Part shown: piece by piece, positions 1-5,930 of the stretch
How the letters are laid out: the number at the start of each line of letters is the position of its first letter
How positions within the stretch are numbered: position 1 is the stretch's first letter
Origin: JBBQKF01 sp038326615
Lineage (GTDB): Bacteria; Bacillota; Clostridia; Saccharofermentanales; UBA5734
Assembly (NCBI GenBank): GCA_038326615.1
Contig: JBBQKF010000127.1
Location: 1 to 6,980, forward strand
Length of the DNA: 6,980 nt
Reading direction: 5' to 3'
The notes under the pieces: model-generated
The model's database searches: none
The model's input: only the letters and a program-made list of their open reading frames with translations
Told to the model about the DNA's origin: nothing
Program-made: the position numbers and the translations under genes

Positions 1-327
1 GGTCCTTTGGTGATCCCCCGAAAAGGAATGACGATAAATCTCACACCTATGAATTTTCTGAAATATCATCAGTCAATTAACCTATTGGAGAAATCAAAAA
101 TTGAGGAGCGAAACAACATTTTTATTCTGAACGGACAACCAGCTACAACTTACACATTCAGGCACAACTATTATTTTATGATGGGCGATAACCGGCATAA
201 TTCAATCGATTCACGTTACTGGGGGTTTGTGCCCGAGGAAAATATTGTAGGAAAAGCATCAATTATCCTGTTCTCGAACGACTGGAATGGGATTAAATGG
301 GATCGGATATTAAAATTATTGAAATAA
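1..327 (+). CDS. lepB: Type I signal peptidase (S26 family), 3' part only
   Basis: This is the C-terminal 108 residues of a signal peptidase I, the membrane enzyme that cleaves leaders from exported preproteins on the outer face of the inner membrane. The frame is open from base 1, so the true start and the catalytic Ser and Lys boxes lie before the window. The reading begins GPLVIPRKGM, which resembles the beta-strand following the Lys box. The family's box E is clear at 181-225: FMMGDNRHNSIDSRYWG, with the GDNR and SxDSR residues that shape the active site. After it comes the usual VPEENIVGKA strand. The ending (SNDWNGIKWDRILKLLK) is of the type I associate with Bacteroidota enzymes. The gene lies in the same direction as a secreted peptide gene about 500 bp downstream, so it may be an accessory peptidase serving that locus rather than the housekeeping copy; this is inference. 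A TTG at 7 could be mistaken for a start but is internal. Confidence 0.93.
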   Translation, partial: GPLVIPRKGMTINLTPMNFLKYHQSINLLEKSKIEERNNIFILNGQPATTYTFRHNYYFMMGDNRHNSIDSRYWGFVPEENIVGKASIILFSNDWNGIKWDRILKLLK

Positions 328-336
328 CAACATACT

Positions 337-552
337 ATGATCTACTCAAATTACCATTCAAAAATGGATAGGCTGGTTGGACTGTTATAATACAAGAAAA
401 CACTGGCTGCGTAGATTGTCTGTTCCAAGAAAATTGGCGTTTCGAGGCGGACGTTCTTTCGTTATCTGGGCGAACTGCGGCCGAAAGTTGCTGATATTTG
501 CTTTTATAAAAGTAAAAAGACCTATTACCTGAAAATTGTTTTCGATGTTTAG
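337..552 (+). pseudogene. Decayed small helix-turn-helix DNA-binding protein
   Basis: One frame read from the ATG at 337 gives MIYSNYHSKMDRLVGLL, then stops at 388-390 and 412-414. It resumes at 424 with SKKIGVSRRTFFRYLGELR, followed by ICFYKSKKTYYLKIVFDV and a TAG at 550-552. The pattern xLAxKxGVSRRTxxRYLxxLR followed by a KKTYYL beta-hairpin is that of the short HTH_11/DeoR-like winged-helix proteins common in Bacteroidota. The missing middle segment is recovered by shifting one frame at about 387, which gives IIQENTGCVDCL and resembles the usual (I/L)xxxxTGTPEELA, then returning to the first frame at about 422. Two compensating frameshifts therefore explain the stops. It probably once encoded a roughly 70-residue regulator. 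An alternative is sequencing error in the assembly. It begins 10 bp after the signal peptidase stop. Reverse-strand open frames over this stretch are shadows. Confidence 0.6.
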
Positions 553-825
553 TACAGTCCAAACAACAGAAACATTTCTAACAATAGAAACCACAGTAAT
601 AAGCGGTATGAAGGCTATTTTTTAAGGAAGAACGATATTTAAAAAAAGGAGGGAAACTAAAACTGTAATAAAATGAACGGCGAATTCAAACTCCAGAAGT
701 GGTAGTTCCCTCCGGGGAGCAAAGATAAAGAAAAAACCAATTGTAGAAACGGTCGGTTTCTCTGTCTATGAAATGATAATAGGCAAATAATAAGCATTCT
801 TATTGCAAATTTTAAAAACTCAATT
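553..825. other. Gene-free leader region upstream of the peptide gene
   Basis: No supported reading frame is present on either strand. Besides the inverted repeat at 648-713 there is a small perfect hairpin at 745-761 (AGAAAC, loop GGTCG, GTTTCT) and an imperfect one at about 788-803 (AATAAG, loop CATT, CTTATT), 22 bases before the peptide ATG. I looked for the Bacteroidota promoter pattern (TTTG about 20 bp before TAnnTTTG) and found no convincing match, so the peptide promoter is not assigned. The stretch probably holds the 5' untranslated leader of the peptide mRNA. Confidence 0.4.
648..713. other. Long-loop inverted repeat (possible structured RNA or reverse terminator)
   Basis: Positions 648-659 (GGAGGGAAACTA) are the reverse complement of 703-713 (TAGTTCCCTCC) apart from one extra A. 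This could form an 11-bp stem with a loop of about 43 nt. On the minus strand the stem is followed directly by seven T (641-647 read in reverse), as in an intrinsic terminator, though the loop is long for one. On the plus strand the stem is followed by CGGGGAGCAAAGATAAAG with no T run. No protein on either strand accounts for it. It could be a small RNA, a terminator for a minus-strand transcript, a leader structure for the peptide gene at 826, or the trace of a small mobile element. Confidence 0.4.
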
Positions 826-1083
826 ATGAAAAGTAAAAAATTAATTTCTGTATTTTTAGTTTTATTTGTTGGTTTTGTTGGTTTTGTTGGTTCTTTACAA
901 ACTAATAATTCAACTGTAGGAGATATTGATCTTCAATCATTAATGCATTTTAATAAAGTTCAGGCAGAAGATTCTTGCCCTGGAGCTACGGGTGGAAATA
1001 AACATTGGGGTTGTTTCTTTTCTTGGCAAGATGGTTATGATTGTTGTGGAGTATCACGCAACAATGTTTGTGATGAATGTTAA
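826..1083 (+). CDS. Secreted Cys-rich peptide precursor, NVEALA-like
   Basis: An 85-residue precursor that was probably made to be cut. Residues 1-5 are basic (MKSKK). Residues 6-24 form a hydrophobic stretch containing three FVG triplets from a perfect 9-bp tandem repeat. Residues 25-47 are a polar leader ending LMHFNKVQAED, which occupies the place of the NVEALA motif of that Bacteroidota peptide family (known from family knowledge; the match here is divergent). Cleavage after Ala47 would release about 38 residues. All six cysteines lie in that part: 51, 63, 73, 74, 82 and 85, the last being the final residue. Six cysteines in so short a chain, with a CC pair, suggest three disulfides and a compact fold in the periplasm or outside the cell. 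A terminator-like hairpin follows 7 bp after the stop, and a beta-propeller lipoprotein gene comes next. No Shine-Dalgarno site is visible. The function of this peptide type is not established. Confidence 0.82.
   Translation: MKSKKLISVFLVLFVGFVGFVGSLQTNNSTVGDIDLQSLMHFNKVQAEDSCPGATGGNKHWGCFFSWQDGYDCCGVSRNNVCDEC
865..891 (+). repeat. Three perfect 9-bp tandem repeats inside the peptide leader
   Basis: The unit TTTGTTGGT occurs three times without a mismatch (865-873, 874-882, 883-891). It encodes the FVGFVGFVG core of the hydrophobic signal segment. Because the unit is three codons long, slippage would lengthen or shorten the signal core in frame and could alter export efficiency without destroying the protein. 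Confidence 0.9.
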
Positions 1084-1090
1084 TTTAATT

Positions 1091-1122
1091 ACAATATGGG
1101 GGGTAACCTCCATATTGTTTTA
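1091..1122 (+). terminator. Hairpin with T run after the peptide gene
   Basis: ACAATATGG (1091-1099) pairs perfectly with CCATATTGT (1110-1118). The stem can extend inward by a G-T and two G-C pairs to a GTAA-type loop. TTTT (1118-1121) follows. It begins 7 bp after the peptide stop and ends 38 bp before the propeller start. It could end most transcripts after the peptide while letting some read through, so that the peptide is made in excess of the lipoprotein. It may also protect the 3' end of the peptide mRNA. Confidence 0.75.
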
Positions 1123-1159
1123 TTGAATAAAAAATGTTTAATAAATAAAATAAAAATTT

Positions 1160-2197
1160 ATGAAAAAAAATATTATTTACATATTATGTGGTTTGTTTAT
1201 TTGTAGTTGCGTAAAGTCGAATAGAGATTATGTAATAGAAGATAAAGATTTTAATGGTTTGTTGCGCTTAGAAGAGAAGATATGTACCGTTAAAAGCATT
1301 CTTAATGTACGGGATTTTATTGTAGTTGATTCATTTTTAGTAGTTAATAACGCAAGAAAAGATAGTGTAATAATGGTGTTAAATCTGAATAATTTGAATT
1401 GTCTAAAATCGTGGGGAATAAAGGGAAACGGTCCAAACGAGATAGGAGTATTTACACATTTATTAAAAGTTGATTCTAATCGATTTCAATTTATTGATTT
1501 TAGTAAAAATAAAATTAATACCTACAGAAAAAATGATTTACAAAATGAAAATGAGGAAAGGATAAACTTTAATAAAAGTAAAGAGGCAATTAGGGAAGTA
1601 CCTCAAAATATATTTTTAAAGGAAGGAAGAGAATATTATTATGATAGTCATATTGATAATGAACTATTCTTGAACAAGTGGATTAATGGAAGTTCCCCAA
1701 TTGTTTTGAGGAAAATTGATAAATACGATAAGAGGGATAAATCTATAGCATATGCAGGAGTATTAACTATTGGAGAGAAATCTAATAAAATGATATATGC
1801 CTATAGATATATGAAACGTATTGACATAATGAACTTAGATGGTACATTAATTAAATCAATAATTAGGAAACCTGAAATAGCACTCTCGAAAATGGAAAAT
1901 GGCAAATTTGATATAGAAAATTCTACATTATGTTATTGGGACATTCGTGCAACAAATAATTCATTTTTTGTATATTACATTGGTCATTCTGGAAGAGATA
2001 TTTATAAAAATAATTTTCATGTACAGTGTTTTATTGAAGAATATGATTGGAATGGTAATCCTTTAAATCTATATAGTTTTAATAGATATATATCAAAATT
2101 TGAAATATTTCAAAAGCAAGATATGGCTATAACCTTCATCGGAAATCTTCAAGATGATGAAAATCCTTTAATTTTTTATTCCTTAGAAAAAAGATAG
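1160..2197 (+). CDS. 6-bladed beta-propeller lipoprotein (copy 1)
   Basis: A 345-residue envelope protein. The N-terminus MKKNIIYILCGLFICSC is a lipoprotein signal with the acylated residue at Cys17 (lipobox ICSC), so the protein should be anchored to a membrane. Residues 86-98 (GIKGNGPNEIGVF) are a slightly degenerate form of the GxGxGPGEF motif that marks the Bacteroidota 6-bladed propeller lipoproteins (DUF5128/BF3164/TolB-like group; family knowledge). Near the C-terminus, YYIGHSGR and then EEYDWNGNPLNLYSF match the last-blade pattern (LYSGxxx... FDWNGNPxxxY). The length is normal for the family. These proteins commonly sit beside NVEALA peptide genes, as here. The biochemical role is unknown; binding of a peptide or glycan is plausible. 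The gene is noticeably A+T richer than copy 2 and divergent from it, so this is not a recent duplication. The ATG at 1160 is chosen because it gives the signal peptide. Confidence 0.85.
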   Translation: MKKNIIYILCGLFICSCVKSNRDYVIEDKDFNGLLRLEEKICTVKSILNVRDFIVVDSFLVVNNARKDSVIMVLNLNNLNCLKSWGIKGNGPNEIGVFTHLLKVDSNRFQFIDFSKNKINTYRKNDLQNENEERINFNKSKEAIREVPQNIFLKEGREYYYDSHIDNELFLNKWINGSSPIVLRKIDKYDKRDKSIAYAGVLTIGEKSNKMIYAYRYMKRIDIMNLDGTLIKSIIRKPEIALSKMENGKFDIENSTLCYWDIRATNNSFFVYYIGHSGRDIYKNNFHVQCFIEEYDWNGNPLNLYSFNRYISKFEIFQKQDMAITFIGNLQDDENPLIFYSLEKR

Positions 2198-2230
2198 AAA
2201 CAATTTTTATTCAGAATATTCAAACCAATT

Positions 2231-2611
2231 ATGCACACGACCTTAGTTTCTTCATTTTTTCAGATAAGCTTATATGGTGAATATGAGAAAAATATAAACA
2301 ATCGATTGTCGGCAGAACAAGAGTTTAATTACTTATATAAAATACTATATGCAAGCAAGATACAAGGTGAAACAAATCGCTTTGTGAGAAATACAACATC
2401 CAAGGGGCCGTGATGATATATCGTGAATTAGTTTTCATTTTCCATGAATATTCAGGTTGGAATGGCAAGAATAAAGTGCTTTATTTAACAGCCTGCCTTG
2501 TAAAATAATTTAAATGGTTGGTTTTGAGAAATTGACTACACTGTTTCTGACAGTATTCCAATTAGAATGGAAAAACATATATTTGCTGTTTTCAATCATG
2601 TGGTAAACTAA
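2231..2611 (+). pseudogene. Possible decayed C-terminal end of another beta-propeller gene
   Basis: Three short frames in succession resemble the last blades of the propeller family. First, 2231-2413 ends with SAEQEFNYLYKILYASK, compared with the family's sVxxxYIYALYSGK. It overlaps 2413-2508 (31 codons), which contains FIFHEYSGWNGKNKVLYL, compared with FIEEYDWNGNPLNLY in the 1160-2197 protein. Finally, 2543-2611 contains MEKHIFAVFNHVVN, compared with the family's xxNxIYAIxNxPxxEI. No frame has a convincing start, and two frame changes are needed. I read it as the remnant of a third propeller gene whose front is missing. The similarity is weak and matched by eye, so plain intergenic DNA remains possible. 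Confidence 0.35.
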
Positions 2612-2697
2612 GTATCTCTAAGTTCCCTTGAAATATATCATTTAAAATAATATTGGAATATTTAAGCATAAATAACATAATAAGATTAATTTACAAA
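2612..2697. other. AT-rich spacer before the thioredoxin-fold gene
   Basis: No gene or clear terminator is seen. It presumably carries the promoter or leader of the gene at 2698, but no TAnnTTTG box is evident. Confidence 0.3.
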
Positions 2698-3285
2698 ATG
2701 AAAAAACGAACCATTGTAGCTTTAATAATATCACTTTTAATTATATTTTCAATCATTATTACTGTCAAGTATAATATTTCTCAGGACAATTTATTTAGAG
2801 AGAAAAATAAATATGCAGAGGAATTTAAAGGTATGTCTTCTTTTTTTAATCTATTATATGATGAGAGAAGTCATTTAGATGAGTTTGCATTTGAATTAAG
2901 TAAAAATTATCAAATTAAAAATAAGTTGTTATGTGTTTTTAGCTCAAATACTTGCACTAAATGTGTTATTGAAGAATTGAATTTCTTGAAGATGCAATTC
3001 ACCAAATATGGACCATCATTTGACAATATTGTATTGGTATGTTTGACAGATGAGGAGAATTTGTTTGAAGTCTACCCATTTAAAGAGTATGCAAAATTAT
3101 TTAGAAATGTTTGTCTAAATTCTGGTGGTGAATTAAATAGAATTAAACAAAAACCTTTTTATATGTACATTACCAAGACAGGAAAATATAACTATTTCTA
3201 TATTCCAGAATTAATTCCTTCGTTTAAAGAAAGGTACTTTGAAGAAGTTTCATATATACTTTTAAAAAATAGTGATAAGAGGTAA
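2698..3285 (+). CDS. Membrane-anchored thioredoxin-fold protein, end altered by IS insertion
   Basis: From the ATG at 2698 the product has 195 residues. An upstream in-frame TTG at 2653 would add 15 residues before the signal and is less likely. MKKRTIVALIISLLIIFSIIITVKY is a positively charged N-terminus plus one membrane segment, which would leave the rest in the periplasm. The thioredoxin-like core shows FSSNTCTKC (Cys86 and Cys89, a CxxC redox pair at the start of a helix that continues VIEELNFL). Later, KPFYMYITKTGKYNY (Pro153) occupies the place of the cis-Pro loop and following strand. This resembles TlpA/redoxin-like proteins. In this setting a role in reducing or shuffling disulfides of the Cys-rich peptide is plausible but inferred. 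The stop codon at 3283-3285 lies inside the left end of the IS66 element, which begins at 3282, so the original last residues have been replaced or lost. The fold looks nearly complete, with the final helix present, so the protein may still work. Confidence 0.75.
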   Translation: MKKRTIVALIISLLIIFSIIITVKYNISQDNLFREKNKYAEEFKGMSSFFNLLYDERSHLDEFAFELSKNYQIKNKLLCVFSSNTCTKCVIEELNFLKMQFTKYGPSFDNIVLVCLTDEENLFEVYPFKEYAKLFRNVCLNSGGELNRIKQKPFYMYITKTGKYNYFYIPELIPSFKERYFEEVSYILLKNSDKR

Positions 3286-3296
3286 CCACTCAGGTC
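3282..3296 (+). repeat. IS66 left terminal inverted repeat
   Basis: GTAACCACTCAGGTC. The TAA of its GTAAC is read as the stop codon of the preceding thioredoxin-fold gene. Confidence 0.82.
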
Positions 3297-3395
3297 TTTT
3301 ATTGTTTTTTGAGTCTAAATCAGCGTTAAACAAAAACAGCTTATTTTTTCCTCAACTCATTTTCCTTAGGCTGAGTCGGTAATCGCCGGTTTGTT

Positions 3396-4519
3396 ATGGT
3401 CTCGAAAGAGGAACTTCGGAAACTGAACAAGGAAAAACTGGTTGATCTCGTCTATGATCTATTGATCAGGGTTGGCAAATTAACGGCTGAAGTACAGGAG
3501 CTCCTGTAAAAAGTAATAAAGCTCAAGGCTCCAAAAAACAGTAGCAACAGTTCTCCGCCACCTTTTCATGACCTATTGCAATTGTTACTGCATCAGTTCA
3601 GTATGGAAACAATTTGATCGCCTTCATCGCATACCTCAGTTCTCGACAATATTTTCCATATGCACGTTTATCCGAATTAATACAGAGTATTACAAATATC
3701 TCCATGAGCGAAGGTACGATATTTAACCTTCTTAATAAAGCCGACAATATTGTTTTGCCCATCTACCAAGGAATCAAAGAAGAGATATCAAAAGCAACTA
3801 CGGTAGGTGGTGATGAATCGGGAATTAAAGTTAAAAAGGATAATTTTGGGGCCTGGACCTGGCAAACGATACTGGCCACTTACATTGTAATCTCAAATAC
3901 CAAGGGTTTTGTAACTGTCGAAAATGCATTCCCCAATGGATTTACAAATGCAACTTATGTAAGTGATTCATTGAGTGCGCAACTAAAAACGTTTGCTCAA
4001 AGACATCAATTGTGTCTTGCACATCTACTGCGGAAACTAAAATACTTCGAAGAGATATAACATCACAAATGGGTGACAGACATGAAGGTCTTACTGAAAA
4101 GGGCAATAAGATTAAAAGACACAATGCCCCGGGAACAGTATATTGAACCCTTAGAAGTGAGGAATGCATTACTAAAAGAATTTGAAATTCTGATCAACCA
4201 ACTTTTACCGGATACAGTTTCAAAAATATTCCCTTTCCAGAATAGATTAATAAAACGTCAAGATCAGGTATTCAACTTCTTGATTTATACGGATGTGCAG
4301 TATAACAACAATGGTTCTGAACGGGCAATTCGCAATGTGAAAGTTAAGCAAAAAGTCTCAGGAAGTTTTCGTTCTGAACGTGGCGCTGAAATATTTGCAA
4401 TATTGAGATCGGTATTTGACACAATCATTAAAAAAGGTGGAAACCCATTTGAAACAATCCGCTTTGCCATAAATATCGCTGCCAGTAAGAATGAATCCCA
4501 GATCAGCAGTAAGCGATAG
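3396..4519 (+). pseudogene. IS66-type transposase (TnpC), internally deleted and interrupted
   Basis: This is a DDE transposase remnant in several pieces. 3396-3509 encodes the N-terminal leucine-rich coiled coil (MVSKEELRKLNKEKLVDLVY...) and stops at a TAA. Past that stop the same frame gives KNSSNSSPPP (3534-3563), the family's conserved KNSxNSSxPPS. The frame then changes at about 3565-3583, and the reading resumes as VTASVQYGNNLIAFIAYLSSRQY. The zinc-finger and linker region expected between them is missing, so there is an internal deletion. The catalytic part runs from about 3584 to 4519 in one frame with a single nonsense TAA at 4058-4060 (FEEI*HHKW). The acidic residues are still visible: GGDESG, VSDSLSAQ and NNGSERAIRNVK. 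At least two stops plus a frame-shifting deletion make the element unable to move by itself. Confidence 0.92.
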
Positions 4520-4622
4520 AAATTCCGATAACCCAAATGTGATTAGCAATATATTACTGAGATTTATCCAGCGATAGAACTGCTATATTTGTTGGTCATC
4601 TATTGACCAAATTAAACGAATC

Positions 4623-4637
4623 GACCTGAGTAGTTAC
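4623..4637 (-). repeat. IS66 right terminal inverted repeat
   Basis: On the plus strand this is GACCTGAGTAGTTAC. Its reverse complement differs from the left end at one base (T for C at the sixth position). Confidence 0.82.
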
Positions 4638-4751
4638 GAAGGTTTTGATTATTCAGTACCTTGCGATAGATATTATCACGGACCATGGTGTGGTGCACAC
4701 TATACTCAAAATGGTTATGATATATATTACTCAGCCGCAGGCTATTTTTAA
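4638..4751 (+). pseudogene. 3' half of a second secreted Cys-rich peptide gene, cut at the IS66 edge
   Basis: Immediately after the IS66 right end, a frame without any start codon reads EGFDYSVPCDRYYHG, then PWCGAHYTQNGYDIYY and SAAGYF before a TAA at 4749-4751. It aligns with the mature part of the peptide encoded at 826-1083. In copy 1, HWGCFFSWQDGYDCC has Trp and Gln seven residues apart, followed by xGYD. Here PWCGAHYTQNGYDIYY has the same Trp-to-Gln spacing and the same GYD. The signal sequence and leader are absent, removed when the IS66 element or a linked deletion arrived. The position, directly before a hairpin and a beta-propeller lipoprotein gene, repeats the arrangement around copy 1. 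Two of the core cysteines remain, and the CC pair is replaced by YY. It is too short and start-less to be called by a gene finder. Confidence 0.62.
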
Positions 4752-4810
4752 GAAAGAAATCATATCTTATTTTGCAATATGATTATATTCTATTACCATT
4801 TTACCTAAGA
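4752..4810. other. Spacer after the peptide remnant
   Basis: No gene is present. An 8-bp perfect inverted repeat (AATCATAT 4758-4765 with ATATGATT 4777-4784, loop of 11) could form a weak hairpin just after the peptide stop. Confidence 0.35.
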
Positions 4811-4841
4811 ATTGGCATGTGCAATAATTGCGCATGCCAAT
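4811..4841 (+). promoter_or_regulatory. Strong hairpin between peptide remnant and propeller gene
   Basis: A near-perfect palindrome. ATTGGCATG (4811-4819) pairs with CATGCCAAT (4833-4841), then T-G, then GCAA with TTGC around a TAA loop, giving a stem of about 14 bp. It ends 21 bp before the propeller start. It lacks a T run downstream (TATAAATATAAATT follows), so it may be an attenuator, an RNA-stabilising structure or an operator rather than a full terminator. It holds the same place as the hairpin at 1091-1122 in the first cassette. Confidence 0.6.
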
Positions 4842-4862
4842 ATAAATATAAATTCTATTTAA

Positions 4863-5930
4863 ATGAAGAATGTTATTGCTTTTTTATTTGTATTGTATAT
4901 CTTAGTAGGATGTGCAGGTAAGCATAAGTCAGGCATACAAAATGATATCCGGATAAGTTCGGAGAATTTAGTGTTCAGTCAAGAGCGAAAATTGAGTAGC
5001 CAACTAATTAAATTAAGTTTCATATTAAACGATCCGATGCAACTCGTCATGGCCGATTCGTTATTGCTAATAGGCGACTTTGGAGAAGGGTTGGTAAAAG
5101 TGGTTGATCCTTTAAGAGGAAGATTATTAAACAGTATTTGCCGCATAGGAAGAGGTCCGGGTGAGTTTTCAGAGCGCATAAAGATAACTTATAATAAACG
5201 AGACAAAACCATTAATGTTTTCGAGGTAAATGTCAAAGTTTTAGCCCAATTCCCTATATCCGCAGCCTTAAAATGGGAGAACGATCTGGTAAAGAAAGTT
5301 CATCTTGACAAACCTTTTCTTCAGCAAGCAATTAAATGTAATGATTCGCTTTTAATTGGCGTTGGTATGTTAGAAAAACGTTATGCACTTTTAAATCCTG
5401 ATGGTAAATCTATTAATGTTAAATATGACTATCCAGATTTGTCAGGGAAGAATTGGTCTTTTCATTTAAAGTCAATTGCATATCAGAATGAGCTGGTTGT
5501 AAATAGTATAGGGAACAGACTTGTGGAAGCATCTTTGTATTGTGATAATATCGAGTTTTTCGCGGTAAAGGGAACTGATATCGATAAAATAAAGGAATAT
5601 CAATCGTATTGTCCCGATCTTGAAAATCGATCAGGTGGAGAAATGAAAATACTGCACCCCAAAGAAGATACCAAATTTGGATACTTAGCCATTTGTGCAC
5701 AGGGCAATCATGTATATTGCTTGTATTCAGGAAAGACAATCAAAGAATCGCATGGGAAAGGGGGACCATTACAAGGCTCGATTATTCGTGTTTTCGACTT
5801 CGATGGCAACCCTGTTGTTTCATATAATTTAGATCGGGATGTTTTTAAGATCACGGTTGATACCCACGAGAATACATTATACGCGATTGTTCATACCCCA
5901 GAACCCGAAATTGTTAAATTCCAGCTATGA
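4863..5930 (+). CDS. 6-bladed beta-propeller lipoprotein (copy 2)
   Basis: A 355-residue lipoprotein. MKNVIAFLFVLYILVGC is a clear signal with lipobox LVGC and acylated Cys17. Residues 95-102 (IGRGPGEF) match exactly the hallmark of Bacteroidota 6-bladed beta-propeller lipoproteins. The last blades show VYCLYSGKTIKE, then IIRVFDFDGNPVVSYNLD, then NTLYAIVHTPEPEIVKF, the complete usual ending of the family. It shares domain order and motifs with the protein at 1160-2197 but is not closely similar to it in sequence. Its stop overlaps the start of the following thioredoxin-fold gene (ATGA), which indicates translational coupling and probably joint action at the same membrane. The molecular role is unknown; binding of a small peptide or glycan ligand is a guess from context. 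Confidence 0.88.
   Translation: MKNVIAFLFVLYILVGCAGKHKSGIQNDIRISSENLVFSQERKLSSQLIKLSFILNDPMQLVMADSLLLIGDFGEGLVKVVDPLRGRLLNSICRIGRGPGEFSERIKITYNKRDKTINVFEVNVKVLAQFPISAALKWENDLVKKVHLDKPFLQQAIKCNDSLLIGVGMLEKRYALLNPDGKSINVKYDYPDLSGKNWSFHLKSIAYQNELVVNSIGNRLVEASLYCDNIEFFAVKGTDIDKIKEYQSYCPDLENRSGGEMKILHPKEDTKFGYLAICAQGNHVYCLYSGKTIKESHGKGGPLQGSIIRVFDFDGNPVVSYNLDRDVFKITVDTHENTLYAIVHTPEPEIVKFQL

Larger units (their letters stand above)
3282..4637 (+). mobile_element. Defective IS66-family element, bounded by 15-bp terminal inverted repeats
   Basis: The element spans 1356 bp. The left end GTAACCACTCAGGTC (3282-3296) and the reverse complement of the right end GTAACTACTCAGGTC (4623-4637) agree at 14 of 15 positions and start with the GTAA typical of IS66 ends. 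It carries only a TnpC-type transposase, and that is broken. IS66 elements normally leave an 8-bp target duplication. Here the left flank is GATAAGAG (3274-3281) and the right flank is GAAGGTTT (4638-4645), which do not match. The DNA next to the element has therefore been rearranged or deleted since insertion, or two copies have recombined. The left end supplies the stop codon of the thioredoxin-fold gene, and the right end abuts a beheaded peptide gene. Confidence 0.85.

Noticed and set aside
335..594. Two overlapping reverse-strand open frames of 69-75 codons
   Set aside because: They lie opposite the helix-turn-helix remnant, have no start signals or recognisable motifs, and the plus-strand reading explains the stretch better.
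2653..2697. TTG start giving a 15-residue longer thioredoxin-fold protein
   Set aside because: The ATG at 2698 starts a standard charged N-terminus and membrane helix; the extension would put an unusual segment before it.
3287..3315. Short ACTCA ... TGAGT repeat as a terminator for the thioredoxin-fold gene
   Set aside because: The stem is only 5 bp, with the T run inside the loop, and the first arm is part of the IS66 terminal repeat.
3942..4549. Reverse-strand open frames of 63-83 codons
   Set aside because: They are shadows of the plus-strand IS66 transposase, whose conserved motifs are clear.
4578..4637. Upstream extension of the second peptide frame, giving a short IDLSS match to IDLQS of the first peptide
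   Set aside because: These bases belong to the IS66 end and its terminal repeat, so the resemblance must be chance; the peptide remnant begins at 4638.
4979..5739. Reverse-strand open frames of 66 and 106 codons
   Set aside because: They lie wholly opposite the propeller lipoprotein gene and their translations resemble nothing.
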